From Verrucomicrobiales bacterium (GTDB lineage Bacteria > Verrucomicrobiota > Verrucomicrobiia > Limisphaerales > UBA11358): a stretch of DNA of 64,000 nucleotides. This document shows, piece by piece, positions 39,579 to 49,388 of the stretch. The stretch is taken from NCBI GenBank assembly GCA_028712475.1, contig JAQTQB010000003.1:1-64000 (forward strand), read 5' to 3'. Position numbers and translations under genes: made by a program. How positions within the stretch are numbered: the stretch's first letter is position 1; each line of letters opens with the position of its first letter. The notes under the pieces are model-generated. The model was not told the origin of the DNA and made no database searches. It worked only from the letters and a program-made list of their open reading frames with translations.

Positions 39579-40400
39579 TCAACCTGGTGATGAACCTATG
39601 GCGACCGGCTTCTCAAAACAATACGAGCGATACGAAAGCTCGCCGCTGCTGAGCGCATTGTGAATCCGCGAGCCTTTGACGCCCGCAAAATCCGCGCCAA
39701 GCGTGTGCAGGAATTTCGGCAGATGCCGCGTGATCAAGTCCTGCGAACGCGGGGAGTTCCGGTTCATGCCGCGCAGGACTTCGGCGTTGATGTTCTGGGC
39801 GCGCAGCATTTTCAGCGGCGTGGCGGCGAGCGCCTTTTCCCATTCAGCCAGGTTTTCGCTAAATCGGAAGTCGGCGTAGAGAAAATTTCCGCCAGGCCGC
39901 AGCACCCGCGCCACCTCCGCCAGAAATCGCGGGAAGTTCGGATAACAATGCGACGCCTCGACATTGATGACCGCGTCAAAGGCGTTCGGTTCAAACGGCA
40001 GATTTTCCGCGTCGCCTTGCACGAAGCTCAATCCGTCAATACGATGACGCTGTTTGCAAAATTTTATTCCAGCGGGATTCAAATCAAGCGCGGTATAACT
40101 CTTCGGTTGAAGCGTGTGCGTCAGGTAGCTGGCGCCGCCGCCGTGGCCGCAGCTCACTTCGAGAACATTTTTCCCGTGCAGTTCCACCTGCGTGGCGACG
40201 TGATAATAAAGCTGGATGCAGGCGCGATTGGGTTCGTCGCCGGGCGCGAGCGGGATGTCCATCGGCGGCTCTTCCTCGTAGGCGTAGTTGAGAAACAGAA
40301 CCTCCTCGCCGCGCAGCCGCCGCGTGAGAAACGGATACCAAAGCTGCCAGACGGCCTTGCGAATCTGGCCGATGGCAAACAGGTGATCAATGACGGGCAC
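39579..40400 (-). CDS. Class I SAM-dependent methyltransferase
   Basis: The 273-residue protein has motif [21 protein letters not shown] near residue 79, motif [16 protein letters not shown] and post-motif sequences [20 protein letters not shown] and [20 protein letters not shown]. The layout resembles small-molecule or lipid methyltransferases such as the mycobacterial phthiotriol enzyme, but the substrate cannot be inferred here. It starts at a GTG (40400) with no clear ribosome binding site. Its neighbours are gpx and a gre-like gene, which do not suggest a pathway. Confidence 0.88.
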   Translation of the reverse strand: MPVIDHLFAIGQIRKAVWQLWYPFLTRRLRGEEVLFLNYAYEEEPPMDIPLAPGDEPNRACIQLYYHVATQVELHGKNVLEVSCGHGGGASYLTHTLQPKSYTALDLNPAGIKFCKQRHRIDGLSFVQGDAENLPFEPNAFDAVINVEASHCYPNFPRFLAEVARVLRPGGNFLYADFRFSENLAEWEKALAATPLKMLRAQNINAEVLRGMNRNSPRSQDLITRHLPKFLHTLGADFAGVKGSRIHNALSSGELSYRSYCFEKPVAIGSSPG

Positions 40401-40472
40401 TCGGAACTTTTACGCGAAACGGTCACGAATGCCAACTTTGTTCGGCAGACAAAGCCGCGCTCCCGGGCGGGA

Positions 40473-40952
40473 TTATTCCACGCTGACGATTTTAGCGGGC
40501 TGGCGCGTGCCGCCGAGCGTGAGTTGCGGACTTTCGCCCTGTTTCTTGCCGAGGAGCTGTTCGCCCAGCGGCGATTGCGGCGTGATGACGAGAATTTCTT
40601 TTTTGTCGTGCAAGACTTCCGTGCCGCCGGCGCGCGGGCCGATGAAGTAAAAGAAATTTTCCCCGCCGTTTTCCAGTTCCACAAGCGCGCCGAGACCAAT
40701 GGCGTCGTCCGCGCCAAACTTTTTCACGGGCAGCTTTTCAAATTCGGCGATGGCCGATTCAATCTCCGCCGCCTGCTTGGACTGTCCGCGCGCGAGGTAG
40801 GATGCTTCGAGGCCGCGCGTGTCGTATTTGCTCTCGGCCTTGCTCGATTCGTGCGTGGCCTCGGCACGAGAGAATTGCGCGGCGCGAAAATAAATTGCCA
40901 GCTCGCTTGTGAGCTTGGCGGTGATTTTCTTGATGAGGGCGCGTTTGTTCAC
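40473..40952 (-). CDS. GreA/GreB-family transcription elongation factor-like protein
   Basis: The 159-residue protein has a helical N-terminal region (MNKRALIKKITAKLTSELAI) and a C-terminal GreA/GreB-type domain (DDAIGLGALVELENGGENFF, then ITPQSPLGEQLLGKKQGES). GreA/B act in the RNA polymerase secondary channel to rescue backtracked complexes. The N-terminal hairpin is weakly conserved, so it may be a Gre-domain regulator and not true GreA. The GTG at 40952 overlaps the mtnP stop (GTGA). The larger frame to 41234 is shadow of mtnP. Confidence 0.87.
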   Translation of the reverse strand: MNKRALIKKITAKLTSELAIYFRAAQFSRAEATHESSKAESKYDTRGLEASYLARGQSKQAAEIESAIAEFEKLPVKKFGADDAIGLGALVELENGGENFFYFIGPRAGGTEVLHDKKEILVITPQSPLGEQLLGKKQGESPQLTLGGTRQPAKIVSVE

Positions 40953-41812
40953 AGATACTTCGCAATGATCGGTTTCAGCTCGGCGATGGTTTTTTTCGGC
41001 CAGAATTTGCGGTCGGTCATGATGGCGTTTTTCAACGCGTCGTGGCACGGCCAGTTGGGTTCGGCGGGAATCTGCGGAACGACTTTGGCGACGATGGCCT
41101 TGGCGGTCGCGGCGTTCTTCATCAGATTGGCGATGACCATTTCCACGGTGACGTGCGCCTCGTCCACTTTCCAACAATCGTAATCGGTGATCATCGCCAT
41201 CGTTGCGTAGGCGATCTCGGCTTCGCGGGCGCACTTGGCCTCGCCGAGATTTGTCATGCCGATGACGTCGTAGCCGAGCTTGTGGTTCGTGAGTGATTCG
41301 GCGCGGGTGCTGAACGCCGGGCCTTCCATGTTCACATAAGTGCCGCCGTCGTGGACGCGCGTCTTGAGCGAACGCGCGGTCTTCAGCAGCAACTGGCGCA
41401 ATTCCTCCGCAATCGGATCGGCGAACGCAATGTGGCCGACGATGCCGCGCCCGAAGAATGTGTGCTCAAAGCCGCGCTTGGTGCGGTCGAGAAACTGGTC
41501 GGGCAAAACGATGTCGCAAGGACGATATTTTTTCTGGAGCGAACCGACGGCGCTGACGCTGATGATCCACGCGACTCCAAGTTTCTTCATCGCCCAGATG
41601 TTTGCGCGATGGTTGAGTTCGCCGGGCAAGATGCGATGCCCGCGTCCGTGGCGTGGGAGAAAAACCACTTCGCGTCCGGCGAGCGTGCCGGTGAGAAATT
41701 CATCCGACGGCGCGCCGAACGGCGTTTTGACCTTCACCCATTTCTGGTTGGTGAAACCTTCAATGTGATACAGCCCGCTGCCGCCGATGATGCCGATGCG
41801 ATGATTTGACAT
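40949..41812 (-). CDS. mtnP: S-methyl-5'-thioadenosine phosphorylase
   Basis: MtnP cleaves methylthioadenosine to adenine and methylthioribose-1-phosphate in methionine salvage. The 287-residue protein begins MSNHRIGIIGGSGLYHIEGF, the purine nucleoside phosphorylase opening. It has FLPRHGRGHRILPGELNHRA (phosphate binding), VSAVGSLQKKYRPCDIVLPD and the substrate motif NMEGPAFSTRAESLTNHKLG followed by GMTNLGEAKCAREAEIAYAT. The length and motifs match MtnP closely. I start it at the ATG at 41812; the frame to 41848 is unsupported. It couples to the gre-like gene by a four-base overlap. Confidence 0.95.
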   Translation of the reverse strand: MSNHRIGIIGGSGLYHIEGFTNQKWVKVKTPFGAPSDEFLTGTLAGREVVFLPRHGRGHRILPGELNHRANIWAMKKLGVAWIISVSAVGSLQKKYRPCDIVLPDQFLDRTKRGFEHTFFGRGIVGHIAFADPIAEELRQLLLKTARSLKTRVHDGGTYVNMEGPAFSTRAESLTNHKLGYDVIGMTNLGEAKCAREAEIAYATMAMITDYDCWKVDEAHVTVEMVIANLMKNAATAKAIVAKVVPQIPAEPNWPCHDALKNAIMTDRKFWPKKTIAELKPIIAKYL

Positions 41813-41938
41813 GGCAAAATTGTTAACCGCGAAGCGCACGAAACACACGACAAAACTGGCGGCAGCAGTTGCGACGAGATGTCGCGGTCACGCGTTTTCT
41901 CGGCTGGCGTTTGGCGGAATTTGGAGTAGTCTGCGCGC

Positions 41939-43027
41939 ATGGAACTCTTTAACAAAATTTTGAAAATCGCCATTGATGGCGGCGCGTCGGACGTTCACCT
42001 GAAAATCGGCACGCCCGTGATTTTCCGCATCAACCGTGAATTGATCGCGGTCGAATGTCCGTTTCCGACGGCGGACTGGATGGCCAAGGTTGTCGTGAAC
42101 ATCACGCCGGATCATTTGAAAAGGCGGCTGGAGGAAGACCGCGAGATTGATTTTTCCTATTTCATTCCAGGCATCGGACGGTTTCGCACAAACCTGTTTC
42201 AGCAGCGCGGACAGTGGTGTTTTGCCCTGCGCCACGTCAAGACCAATGTGCCAAGCTTCGCGCAGCTCGGCCTGCTGGAGCAGATCAAGCAGATCGCGGA
42301 ATCGCCGCGCGGCATCGTGCTGGTGGCCGGCGCGACCGGCTGCGGGAAATCCACCACGCTCGCGGCGATGATCGAGCACATCAACAACAATTTCAAAAAG
42401 CACATCATTACGCTGGAAGACCCGATTGAATTTGTCTTTGAAGACAACCAGTCCGTGATTGAACAGCGCGAGGTCGGCCTCGACACGCAATCCTTTCATC
42501 ACGCGCTCAAAAACGTTCTCCGGCAGGATCCGGACATCATCATGCTGGGCGAAATGCGCGATGCCGTTAGCTTTGCGGCGGCCATGAGCGCGGCGGACAC
42601 GGGGCATCTGGTCTTGTCCACGCTGCACACCACCACGGCGTCGCAGTCCATCAACCGCATCCTTGATTTTTTCAAGGCCGATGAACGCGAACAAGTCCGC
42701 CGCCAGCTCGCGGCCACGATGCGCGGTGTGATTTGCCAGCGCATGGTCACCACGGTGGACGGCAAGCTGACGCCCGCGCTGGAAATTCTCATCAACTCGC
42801 CGCTCGTGAAAAAAATGATCGAGGAAAACCGGCTGGATAAACTCGCCGCCGCCATTGAAACCAGTGCGGACGACGGGATGCTCACGTTCAATCAATGTCT
42901 GTTCAATCTCGTCAAATCCGGGCGTGTGTCGGAGAAGGAAGCCTTGGCCAAGGCCAGCAATCCGCAGGCGTTGGAGATGAATTTCAAAGGCATCTTCCTC
43001 AATGAGGGCGGGCGGATTGTGAGCTGA
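41939..43027 (+). CDS. pilT: Type IV pilus retraction ATPase, PilT/PilU type
   Basis: PilT-type hexameric ATPases depolymerise type IV pili at the cytoplasmic membrane. The 362-residue protein begins [20 protein letters not shown]. It has Walker [21 protein letters not shown] near residue 130, the Asp box [15 protein letters not shown] and Walker [21 protein letters not shown]. The His box follows ([20 protein letters not shown]). No other pilus-assembly genes lie adjacent, though a prepilin-like protein is encoded at 51240. A 90-base gap separates it from the divergent mtnP. Confidence 0.94.
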   Translation: MELFNKILKIAIDGGASDVHLKIGTPVIFRINRELIAVECPFPTADWMAKVVVNITPDHLKRRLEEDREIDFSYFIPGIGRFRTNLFQQRGQWCFALRHVKTNVPSFAQLGLLEQIKQIAESPRGIVLVAGATGCGKSTTLAAMIEHINNNFKKHIITLEDPIEFVFEDNQSVIEQREVGLDTQSFHHALKNVLRQDPDIIMLGEMRDAVSFAAAMSAADTGHLVLSTLHTTTASQSINRILDFFKADEREQVRRQLAATMRGVICQRMVTTVDGKLTPALEILINSPLVKKMIEENRLDKLAAAIETSADDGMLTFNQCLFNLVKSGRVSEKEALAKASNPQALEMNFKGIFLNEGGRIVS

Positions 43028-43100
43028 TAGGCGGATAATATCACACCCGGCTTCATTTACCATTGACGTCAATGGCTGCTATCGGAGATTTTGTCGCGCT

Positions 43101-44651
43101 ATGGCAAAAATTCAACGCGCACTCATTTCCGTTTCGGACAAGGCCGGGCTGGTTTCCTTCGCCCAAATTCTCGCGCAGGCCGGAATTGAAATCATTTCCA
43201 CCGGCGGCACGGCCAAGGCGCTGCGCGACGCCGGCCTCACCGTCAAAGATATCAGCGAACACACGGGCTTCCCCGAAATGCTCGACGGGCGCGTCAAGAC
43301 GCTGCACCCGAAAGTTCACGGCGGCCTGCTGTTCATTCGCGGCAACGAAGCGCACGAGGCGGCGGTGAAAGCGCATGGCATCTCGCCGATTGATCTGGTG
43401 GTTGTGAATCTTTATCCGTTCGAGGCAACGGTCGCCAGGCCGGATGTGAGCCTGCACGACGCGATTGAGAACATTGACATCGGCGGGCCTTCGATGCTCC
43501 GCAGCGCGGCGAAAAACCACGACAGCGTCACGGTCATCGTTGACCCGGCAGATTACGCGGAAGTGGCGGAACAAATTTCGGCAGGCGGCGACACCACTTT
43601 GGAATTGCGCCGGCACCTTGCCGCGAAAGTTTTCGCGCGAACGGCGGCTTACGATGGAGCGATTGCGGCTCATTTGCAGAAGGAATTTTCTGCCGGCAAA
43701 AATGTGCTGCCCGCCGCGCTCACAATTTCCGCGCCGCTTGTGCAATCATTGCGCTACGGGGAAAATCCGCATCAGGCCGCCGCGCTTTACGGCAAGTTCA
43801 ACGAATTTTTCCAGCAGCTTCACGGCAAGGAACTTTCCTACAACAACATTTTGGATCTGACGGCGGCGGCGAATCTGATCGGCGAATTTGAAAAAGACCC
43901 GCCAACACTGGCGATTCTCAAGCACACGAATCCTTGTGGCGTGGGGCAGGGTGCAACTCTGCGTGAGGCGTGGGACAAGGCGTTCGCCACGGACAAGCAG
44001 GCACCGTTCGGTGGAATCATCGCGGTGAATCGTCCGCTAGATGGCGCATGCGCCGAGGTGATCGCGGAAATTTTCAGCGAGGTAATCATCGCGCCGGATT
44101 TTTCTCCCGAGGCGCTGGCGGTGTTGCAGAGGAAGAAAAACCTGCGGCTGCTGAAAGTTTTGAAGTCACCCCTCGCGGGCGGGGCGTTCGATGTGCGCGG
44201 CGTCGGCGCGGGTTCGTATTTGTTGCAGGAGCGCGATGTGAAAATTATCACGCGCGCAGATTTGAAGTTTGTGACCAAACGCCAACCGACGGAAGCAGAG
44301 CTGTGCGCGATGCTGTTCGGCTGGCGCGTGGTGAAGCACGTCAAGTCAAACGCGATTGTTTATGCGGGCGCGGACCGGACTTTGGGCGTGGGCGCAGGCC
44401 AGATGAGCCGTGTGGATTCAAGCCGCATCGCGGTGTGGAAAGCGGGCGAGGCGAAATTGTCGCTCGCGGGCAGCGTAGTTTGCAGCGACGCATTTTTCCC
44501 GTTCGCGGACGGTTTGATTGCGGCGGCGGAGGCGGGTGCGACGGCGGCCATCCAGCCGGGCGGTTCGGTGCGCGATGCGGAAGTGATCGCGGCGGCGGAC
44601 GAACGCGGCGTGGCGATGGCGTTCACCGCCGCGCGGCATTTCCGGCACTAA
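43101..44651 (+). CDS. purH: Bifunctional AICAR transformylase/IMP cyclohydrolase
   Basis: PurH carries out the last two steps of de novo IMP synthesis. The 516-residue protein has the N-terminal MGS-like cyclohydrolase domain ([20 protein letters not shown], then [16 protein letters not shown] and [20 protein letters not shown]). The C-terminal transformylase domain has [37 protein letters not shown] and [10 protein letters not shown]-type sequence. Length and motifs are standard. Its 3' end overlaps the convergent FHA gene by four bases. Confidence 0.97.
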   Translation: MAKIQRALISVSDKAGLVSFAQILAQAGIEIISTGGTAKALRDAGLTVKDISEHTGFPEMLDGRVKTLHPKVHGGLLFIRGNEAHEAAVKAHGISPIDLVVVNLYPFEATVARPDVSLHDAIENIDIGGPSMLRSAAKNHDSVTVIVDPADYAEVAEQISAGGDTTLELRRHLAAKVFARTAAYDGAIAAHLQKEFSAGKNVLPAALTISAPLVQSLRYGENPHQAAALYGKFNEFFQQLHGKELSYNNILDLTAAANLIGEFEKDPPTLAILKHTNPCGVGQGATLREAWDKAFATDKQAPFGGIIAVNRPLDGACAEVIAEIFSEVIIAPDFSPEALAVLQRKKNLRLLKVLKSPLAGGAFDVRGVGAGSYLLQERDVKIITRADLKFVTKRQPTEAELCAMLFGWRVVKHVKSNAIVYAGADRTLGVGAGQMSRVDSSRIAVWKAGEAKLSLAGSVVCSDAFFPFADGLIAAAEAGATAAIQPGGSVRDAEVIAAADERGVAMAFTAARHFRH

Positions 44652-45037
44652 CGGATCAGCCAGTAAAGCAAAACAAACTGGCCGAGGGTGACGAGCGCGA
44701 GCAGCGCCCACACAAAACCTTCGCGGATGCGCAGGCCGCCTTGTGTGGCGGCGGCGAGCCAGAACTGGAGTTTCACGGAACCGACCGTCAGTGTGTCGCC
44801 GTTGCGGAGGGTGGTATTTTGAACCGGCCCGCCATTGACGGTGACGAGGGCATCGGGCGCGGTGGCCAGGTTGAAGCCTGACTGCGGTTGAAATTCGAGG
44901 GTGAAGTGATGATCCCAGACACCGTCGTCTTCCAGTTGTAGTTCATTCCCCGGCGCACGCCCGATGCGGAAAGGAAAACGGCGGACAACCGTCTGGTTGC
45001 CCGCCTGTTTTCCGGAAAGGATGTTGAGTTGAATCAT
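44648..45037 (-). CDS. FHA-domain protein with C-terminal membrane helix
   Basis: The 129-residue protein has an FHA domain ([20 protein letters not shown], then WDHHFTLEF and [20 protein letters not shown]). FHA domains bind phosphothreonine peptides. A single C-terminal hydrophobic helix ([20 protein letters not shown]) anchors it with the FHA domain in the cytoplasm. It is the last gene of the exopolysaccharide operon and its ATG overlaps the preceding stop as TGATG. A partner phosphoprotein is not known; the BY-kinase upstream is a tyrosine kinase, so a direct link is uncertain. Confidence 0.88.
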   Translation of the reverse strand: MIQLNILSGKQAGNQTVVRRFPFRIGRAPGNELQLEDDGVWDHHFTLEFQPQSGFNLATAPDALVTVNGGPVQNTTLRNGDTLTVGSVKLQFWLAAATQGGLRIREGFVWALLALVTLGQFVLLYWLIR

Positions 45038-45639
45038 CACCAAAGTTTGCGCGCCACGACAATCTGATCGCCGGGATAGACATGCGGGTCTTTGGATGAG
45101 TCTCGCTGCGCCGCGTCACAGTCCACCTTGATGCGCTGTCCGTTGGCGCGAATCAGCAGGACATTGCCATGGTTGGCAAAGTCGGTGAAATCGCCGGCGG
45201 AGGCGATGGCTTTGGTGACGGTAATTTCGCCGACATAAAGCTGGCGGCCGGAGCCTTTGACCTCGCCGCGGACGTAATAGATGAGGTCGCTGGCCTTCAC
45301 CGTCACCGTGAGACGAACAAAATACTTGGGAACGTAAAGGTCGTGGATTTCATTCTGCAGTTCGCCCGCCGTTTTTCCGACGGCACGAACCGGGCCGATA
45401 AGCGACAAAGTGATGCTGCCATCTTCCTTGATGATTTCCTCGTGCGGCAAAATCTGGTCAGGCGTTCCGGAAAAATTGACGCTGACCGTTTCGCCGACAT
45501 GAAAACGGGCAACTTCGGCGTTGGATTGCTTTTGGATGTCAGGTGAAGCTGCCATTGGCGGTGGCGTCGAGCAGCCGTTGAAAATCCAAGTGGCGAGAAA
45601 CAGGCCAAAAACAAAAGTTCTGGGGACAAATAATTTCAT
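45037..45639 (-). CDS. Polysaccharide export lipoprotein, Wza-like
   Basis: The 200-residue protein has a lipobox (FGLFLATWIFNGCSTPPPM), then a polysaccharide export domain (FHVGETVSVNFSGTPDQILP, with EIIKEDGSITLSLIGPVRAV) and a SLBB-like region (YVRGEVKGSGRQLYVGEITV). It forms the periplasmic/outer-membrane part of a capsule or exopolysaccharide export channel. It is shorter than E. coli Wza and lacks the C-terminal amphipathic helix, so the beta-barrel encoded two genes upstream may provide the outer-membrane pore. The start is the ATG at 45639. Confidence 0.92.
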   Translation of the reverse strand: MKLFVPRTFVFGLFLATWIFNGCSTPPPMAASPDIQKQSNAEVARFHVGETVSVNFSGTPDQILPHEEIIKEDGSITLSLIGPVRAVGKTAGELQNEIHDLYVPKYFVRLTVTVKASDLIYYVRGEVKGSGRQLYVGEITVTKAIASAGDFTDFANHGNVLLIRANGQRIKVDCDAAQRDSSKDPHVYPGDQIVVARKLW

Positions 45640-45670
45640 GGGACTAATCGTTGTAAAATCCGGGGTGGAA

Positions 45671-47836
45671 TCAATATTTTTGTTTGATTCCAATGTGGCC
45701 GTCATCGCCGGGGTCTTTGGATGCGGCAGCCTCTTGTTCCTTGGCGGTGCCGGAATAATAATAATCGTGGTAATAGCCGCTGTAGTAATAATAGCTTTCG
45801 TCCTGCGACATGTTGATGTTGTTCAGCACGATGCCGAGGAAGGTGCCGCCAACCTTTTCAATCACCTGTTTGGCGCGGAGGTTCATCGGCTGCGGATAGC
45901 GGCGATATTGGATGACTTGGACAACCATGTCCATTTCACTGGCCAGAACCGAGGCGTCGCTCACGCCTAAAATTGGCGGTGAGTCAAAAAGAATGAAGTC
46001 GTAGCGATGTTTCAGTTCGGCGACCATGTCCTTCATCGCAGCCGAATTCAAAATGCTCATGGAGCTGCTGGGCAATTTGCCGCTGGCCATGAAGTTGAGC
46101 GTAGCCACGCCAGTGGTCTGGATGACCTCCTCAAGCGTGTTCTGCTTGAGCAGATAATTTGTGAGGCCAATGTCGTTTGTGACGTGCAGCAGCTTGTGAA
46201 GCGTGGGGCGGCGCAAATCGGAATCCACCACCAGCACGCGCTGGCCGGCCTGGGCGAAAACGGTGGCGAGGTTCAGCGTGGTGGTTGATTTGCCTTCGCC
46301 GGCGCCGGCGCTGACCACCACGATGGTGGTGAGTTTTTCATCTTTGCGCGCAAACAGGATGTTGGTGCGCAAGACGCGGTAAGCTTCCGCATAACGGCTT
46401 TCCGGGCCCTCATCGGTGAGATAGCCGACGTTTTGCGGGATGACACCAAGCACCGGTGCCTGAAATGCTCGTTCCACGTCGTCAATGGTCTTGACGCTGG
46501 TGTCGAGATACTCGATGAAGAAGGCAAGGCCGATACCGACAATGAGTCCGAAAATCAGGCCCAAGGTGATGTTGAGCGCCTTGTTGGGCCGGACGGGGTC
46601 TTTGCCGGGTTCGGCAATCTGGGTGATTTCAACCACGGAAGATTTGGGGATGGCCAGGTCAATTTTTTCCGTCTCAATCCGGGCGGCCAGCAGCTTGTGA
46701 AATTCCACCATGTTCGCCAGCTTGCGCTTTTCTTCCCAGTATGGCTGGCCGCGAACGGCTTCTTCCTGATCTTTCTTTGTGGCAAGCTCCACTTCTCTGG
46801 TGAGCGTATCGAGCGCGGCTTTCTCCGTGCTCAATCTATTATCAAACCCGATCATGATGCCGTCAACGCGGTCGTCAATCTGTTTGTTCACCTCATTGAT
46901 CATGGATTGAATGCGGATGACATCCGGGTGCGCCAGCCCTAAATCGTTTGTCTTGGTGACAAACACCTGTTGAGATTCGTGCAATTTTTCCAACAGGCCG
47001 GAGAGCGCGCCATCTGGATTGATTGTCGGCAGAACGTCTCTCAATTTGACCCGATCCAAGGCTTTGAGCTGGGTCAGCTCCTCTTTGAGCCGGTTGTAAT
47101 CGGACTGCCCTTTCATCATCAAGTCATGATATTGGCGCAGTTGCTCCTGATTCAACGTGGGTGTCGGAACAAACGATTGGGGGTCGGTGTCAACAATGGC
47201 GAGTTCTTTGCGCAGATTGTCCACATTGGACCGAATGGTCTGGATTTGATCGCCTTCAGACTTGTATTGATCCTCCAAAACCTTGATGCCGCCGACCGTC
47301 CGCAGTTTGTGCCGGTCAACCCGGTAATCATGATAAGCCTTGGCGATGGCATTGGCCAGGGCAGCCGCTTCATTTTTGTCCGCACTGTAAACGGTGATTC
47401 CAACCAGCGTTGTGTTACGAACCGGACTCAACGCCATTTGATTTTTTAAAAACTCCACCGTTTCAGAAGTCTTGAACGTGTCCACACCATATTTTTTGCC
47501 CCAGACCGTATTCAAGTTCAGAGCCTCCACCACCTTGCCCAAAACCGTCGGACCTTGGAGAATTTCAAGCTGGGTCTGTAAAAAATAAGGATTGTAGCCG
47601 GCTTCCGTGCCGCCACCACCGCGCATGGTGTAAATATCAGAAGCGGTGTCCTCCTCAATATTGATTTGAGCGGTGCTGGAATAAGAAACCGGCAGAATAA
47701 ACGTGACCGCTGTCGCAATGATGGCCGTAATCAGAAAAACCGTGATGATGATCGCCTTGCGGATGCGGATGATGCGCCAATAGTCCAGAAAGTGCAGTCT
47801 GGCTTCCTGTGGCGGCTGATTTTGGGGCGAATCCAT
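45671..47836 (-). CDS. Exopolysaccharide co-polymerase/tyrosine autokinase, Wzc-like
   Basis: The 721-residue inner-membrane protein controls polysaccharide chain length and export by autophosphorylation. It has a Wzz domain with a first membrane helix (KAIIITVFLITAIIATAVTF), a large periplasmic coiled-coil region, a second helix (ITLGLIFGLIVGIGLAFFIE) and a cytoplasmic BY-kinase domain. Kinase motifs are Walker A SAGAGEGKSTTTLNLATVFA, Walker A' RVLVVDSDLRRPTLH and Walker B YDFILFDSPPILGVSDASVL. A Tyr cluster with nine Tyr lies near the C-terminus (SYYYYSGYYHDYYYSGT). It lies in the middle of the operon. Confidence 0.95.
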   Translation of the reverse strand: MDSPQNQPPQEARLHFLDYWRIIRIRKAIIITVFLITAIIATAVTFILPVSYSSTAQINIEEDTASDIYTMRGGGGTEAGYNPYFLQTQLEILQGPTVLGKVVEALNLNTVWGKKYGVDTFKTSETVEFLKNQMALSPVRNTTLVGITVYSADKNEAAALANAIAKAYHDYRVDRHKLRTVGGIKVLEDQYKSEGDQIQTIRSNVDNLRKELAIVDTDPQSFVPTPTLNQEQLRQYHDLMMKGQSDYNRLKEELTQLKALDRVKLRDVLPTINPDGALSGLLEKLHESQQVFVTKTNDLGLAHPDVIRIQSMINEVNKQIDDRVDGIMIGFDNRLSTEKAALDTLTREVELATKKDQEEAVRGQPYWEEKRKLANMVEFHKLLAARIETEKIDLAIPKSSVVEITQIAEPGKDPVRPNKALNITLGLIFGLIVGIGLAFFIEYLDTSVKTIDDVERAFQAPVLGVIPQNVGYLTDEGPESRYAEAYRVLRTNILFARKDEKLTTIVVVSAGAGEGKSTTTLNLATVFAQAGQRVLVVDSDLRRPTLHKLLHVTNDIGLTNYLLKQNTLEEVIQTTGVATLNFMASGKLPSSSMSILNSAAMKDMVAELKHRYDFILFDSPPILGVSDASVLASEMDMVVQVIQYRRYPQPMNLRAKQVIEKVGGTFLGIVLNNINMSQDESYYYYSGYYHDYYYSGTAKEQEAAASKDPGDDGHIGIKQKY

Positions 47837-47916
47837 AAATAGTAAAAAACAATGGGAGCCTTGTGCTATGACCCGGCTCCCGGCTGGATGTTCAATGTGT
47901 CCTGTTCAATGCCGTA

Positions 47917-49224
47917 TTAATAAGTGGCAGTTACACCTGCATAAACGCGGTTGCGGTTATAACCACGGCCAGGAATTTGAGAGTTTAGCTGGTCAAAATT
48001 ATCCCCGATATCAGCCGAAAAATGCCGGTTGAAAGCATAGGAAAAATTCAAGCCAGCGCTGTAAAGGTCGTCCACATCGCCGTCGTAAGTCCCGCCGTTG
48101 AAAGATGAAAATTGAACCTGCCCGACGAGCGAACCCCGCAGCTTGGGCGTTATCTGGTGGTTGATGGAGCCGTAAATCACCGAACTTTGCTGGGACACCG
48201 TAATGCTGCCATTGTTGGCGTCCACCGCGATCTCATCCGTCGAATTCATGGATTCTGTAAAACCAATTTCAGCAAAACAGCCGGGCTGGTAGGTGTAGGT
48301 CAGGGACAAATTTCCATACGGATTCCAGTTGTTTTGAGAATTTTGAGGATCGTTGTAATAGTCCGAATATTGGGCGCCAAATCTACCGGAAAACACCAGA
48401 TTTGGGGCGAAATTATGCGTCGTTCCTAGATAAACAGCCTGCGAACGGCTGTTACGCGAATCACTAAAATAGATGAAGCCAGGTGGCGGAACCGGTGCCG
48501 TGCTCGTCAGCGGCACTTGAGCAATCGGCTCATCGGCGGTATAATTTACCTGGGAGAATTGGTAGCCGAAAAAGAACATGGTTGTCGGACTTTGATGCCA
48601 CTGGAAATCAATCCCGACTGAGTTGCCTATCCGGTTGAGTTCGCCAGCCAGGCTTGGGTTGGCCGCCGTTCCGTTATCGTTCTGATAATTCCAAAAATCA
48701 CTGTGATAATATAATGACGTGCTAAATTCCCGTGTCCAATCCGTGTGCAACGTGACCGTTCCATTATTGACCAGATAGCTCTGCGAGGTGCGAATCGGAT
48801 TGGAAACGGGACCTCCAGTGTTCAATTCGGGATCTTGCGCGATAAGAAATGTATCCTCCACGCGTGTCTGCCATCGCTCTGTGAAAGCGTGATCCAGCCA
48901 TAAATCCGTCCGGAACGTCTGGTCAATCGGATTTTCACCCTGATTTTCGCGGGCTTGGTAATAATAAAGTCCGTAAATAAACCGCATCCCAAACTCCGTC
49001 TGCTGCATCGGAACATTGATGCTTATCGCAGGGCTGACCTCGAACCCGCCGCTGCCGCTTTGGGAATTGCCCGTGGTGTAGTTGTTGTCGTAAAACCCGC
49101 GGAGCGATCCGGAAAGACTCCACATCCTGGTGGCGTCCATCGAACCTTGATCCGGCGCGTAAGCCGCCTGCAAGCCCGACGTTCCGGCGGCTACAAGCCC
49201 CACAGAGAGAAGAATTTTTTTCAT
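47917..49224 (-). CDS. Outer-membrane beta-barrel of the exopolysaccharide locus
   Basis: The 435-residue protein has a signal peptide (MKKILLSVGLVAAGTSGLQA) and alternating aromatic beta strands throughout, for example LSGSLRGFYDNNYTTGNSQS and GVDFQWHQ-like strands. It ends in an aromatic residue (YAGVTATY), as outer-membrane barrels do. The family resembles the putative beta-barrel porins found in exosortase or exopolysaccharide clusters. It is the first gene of the operon, before the wzc-like gene. A minus-strand TTGACG about 95-100 bases upstream may be part of its promoter, but the -10 is poor. Confidence 0.88.
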   Translation of the reverse strand: MKKILLSVGLVAAGTSGLQAAYAPDQGSMDATRMWSLSGSLRGFYDNNYTTGNSQSGSGGFEVSPAISINVPMQQTEFGMRFIYGLYYYQARENQGENPIDQTFRTDLWLDHAFTERWQTRVEDTFLIAQDPELNTGGPVSNPIRTSQSYLVNNGTVTLHTDWTREFSTSLYYHSDFWNYQNDNGTAANPSLAGELNRIGNSVGIDFQWHQSPTTMFFFGYQFSQVNYTADEPIAQVPLTSTAPVPPPGFIYFSDSRNSRSQAVYLGTTHNFAPNLVFSGRFGAQYSDYYNDPQNSQNNWNPYGNLSLTYTYQPGCFAEIGFTESMNSTDEIAVDANNGSITVSQQSSVIYGSINHQITPKLRGSLVGQVQFSSFNGGTYDGDVDDLYSAGLNFSYAFNRHFSADIGDNFDQLNSQIPGRGYNRNRVYAGVTATY

Positions 49225-49388
49225 AACAGGTTTGGATACTTTGTTTGGACTGCCAACGCCCCTTTACATTCAAAAAAAAAGTGCGGACAGATGATGCAGG
49301 AACAAACTAGCAGCCGGACAAGCCTCCCGTCAAAACAAATTTAGACATTCGACTAGACGAAAACTGCTGTCATTAACCCGCTTTTGTC

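Noticed and set aside
41823-41855. Half of an AACCACGAAG-type repeat upstream of pilT
   Set aside because: It resembles one arm (AACCGCGAAGCGCACGAAAC) but no partner arm is visible, so it is too weak to list.
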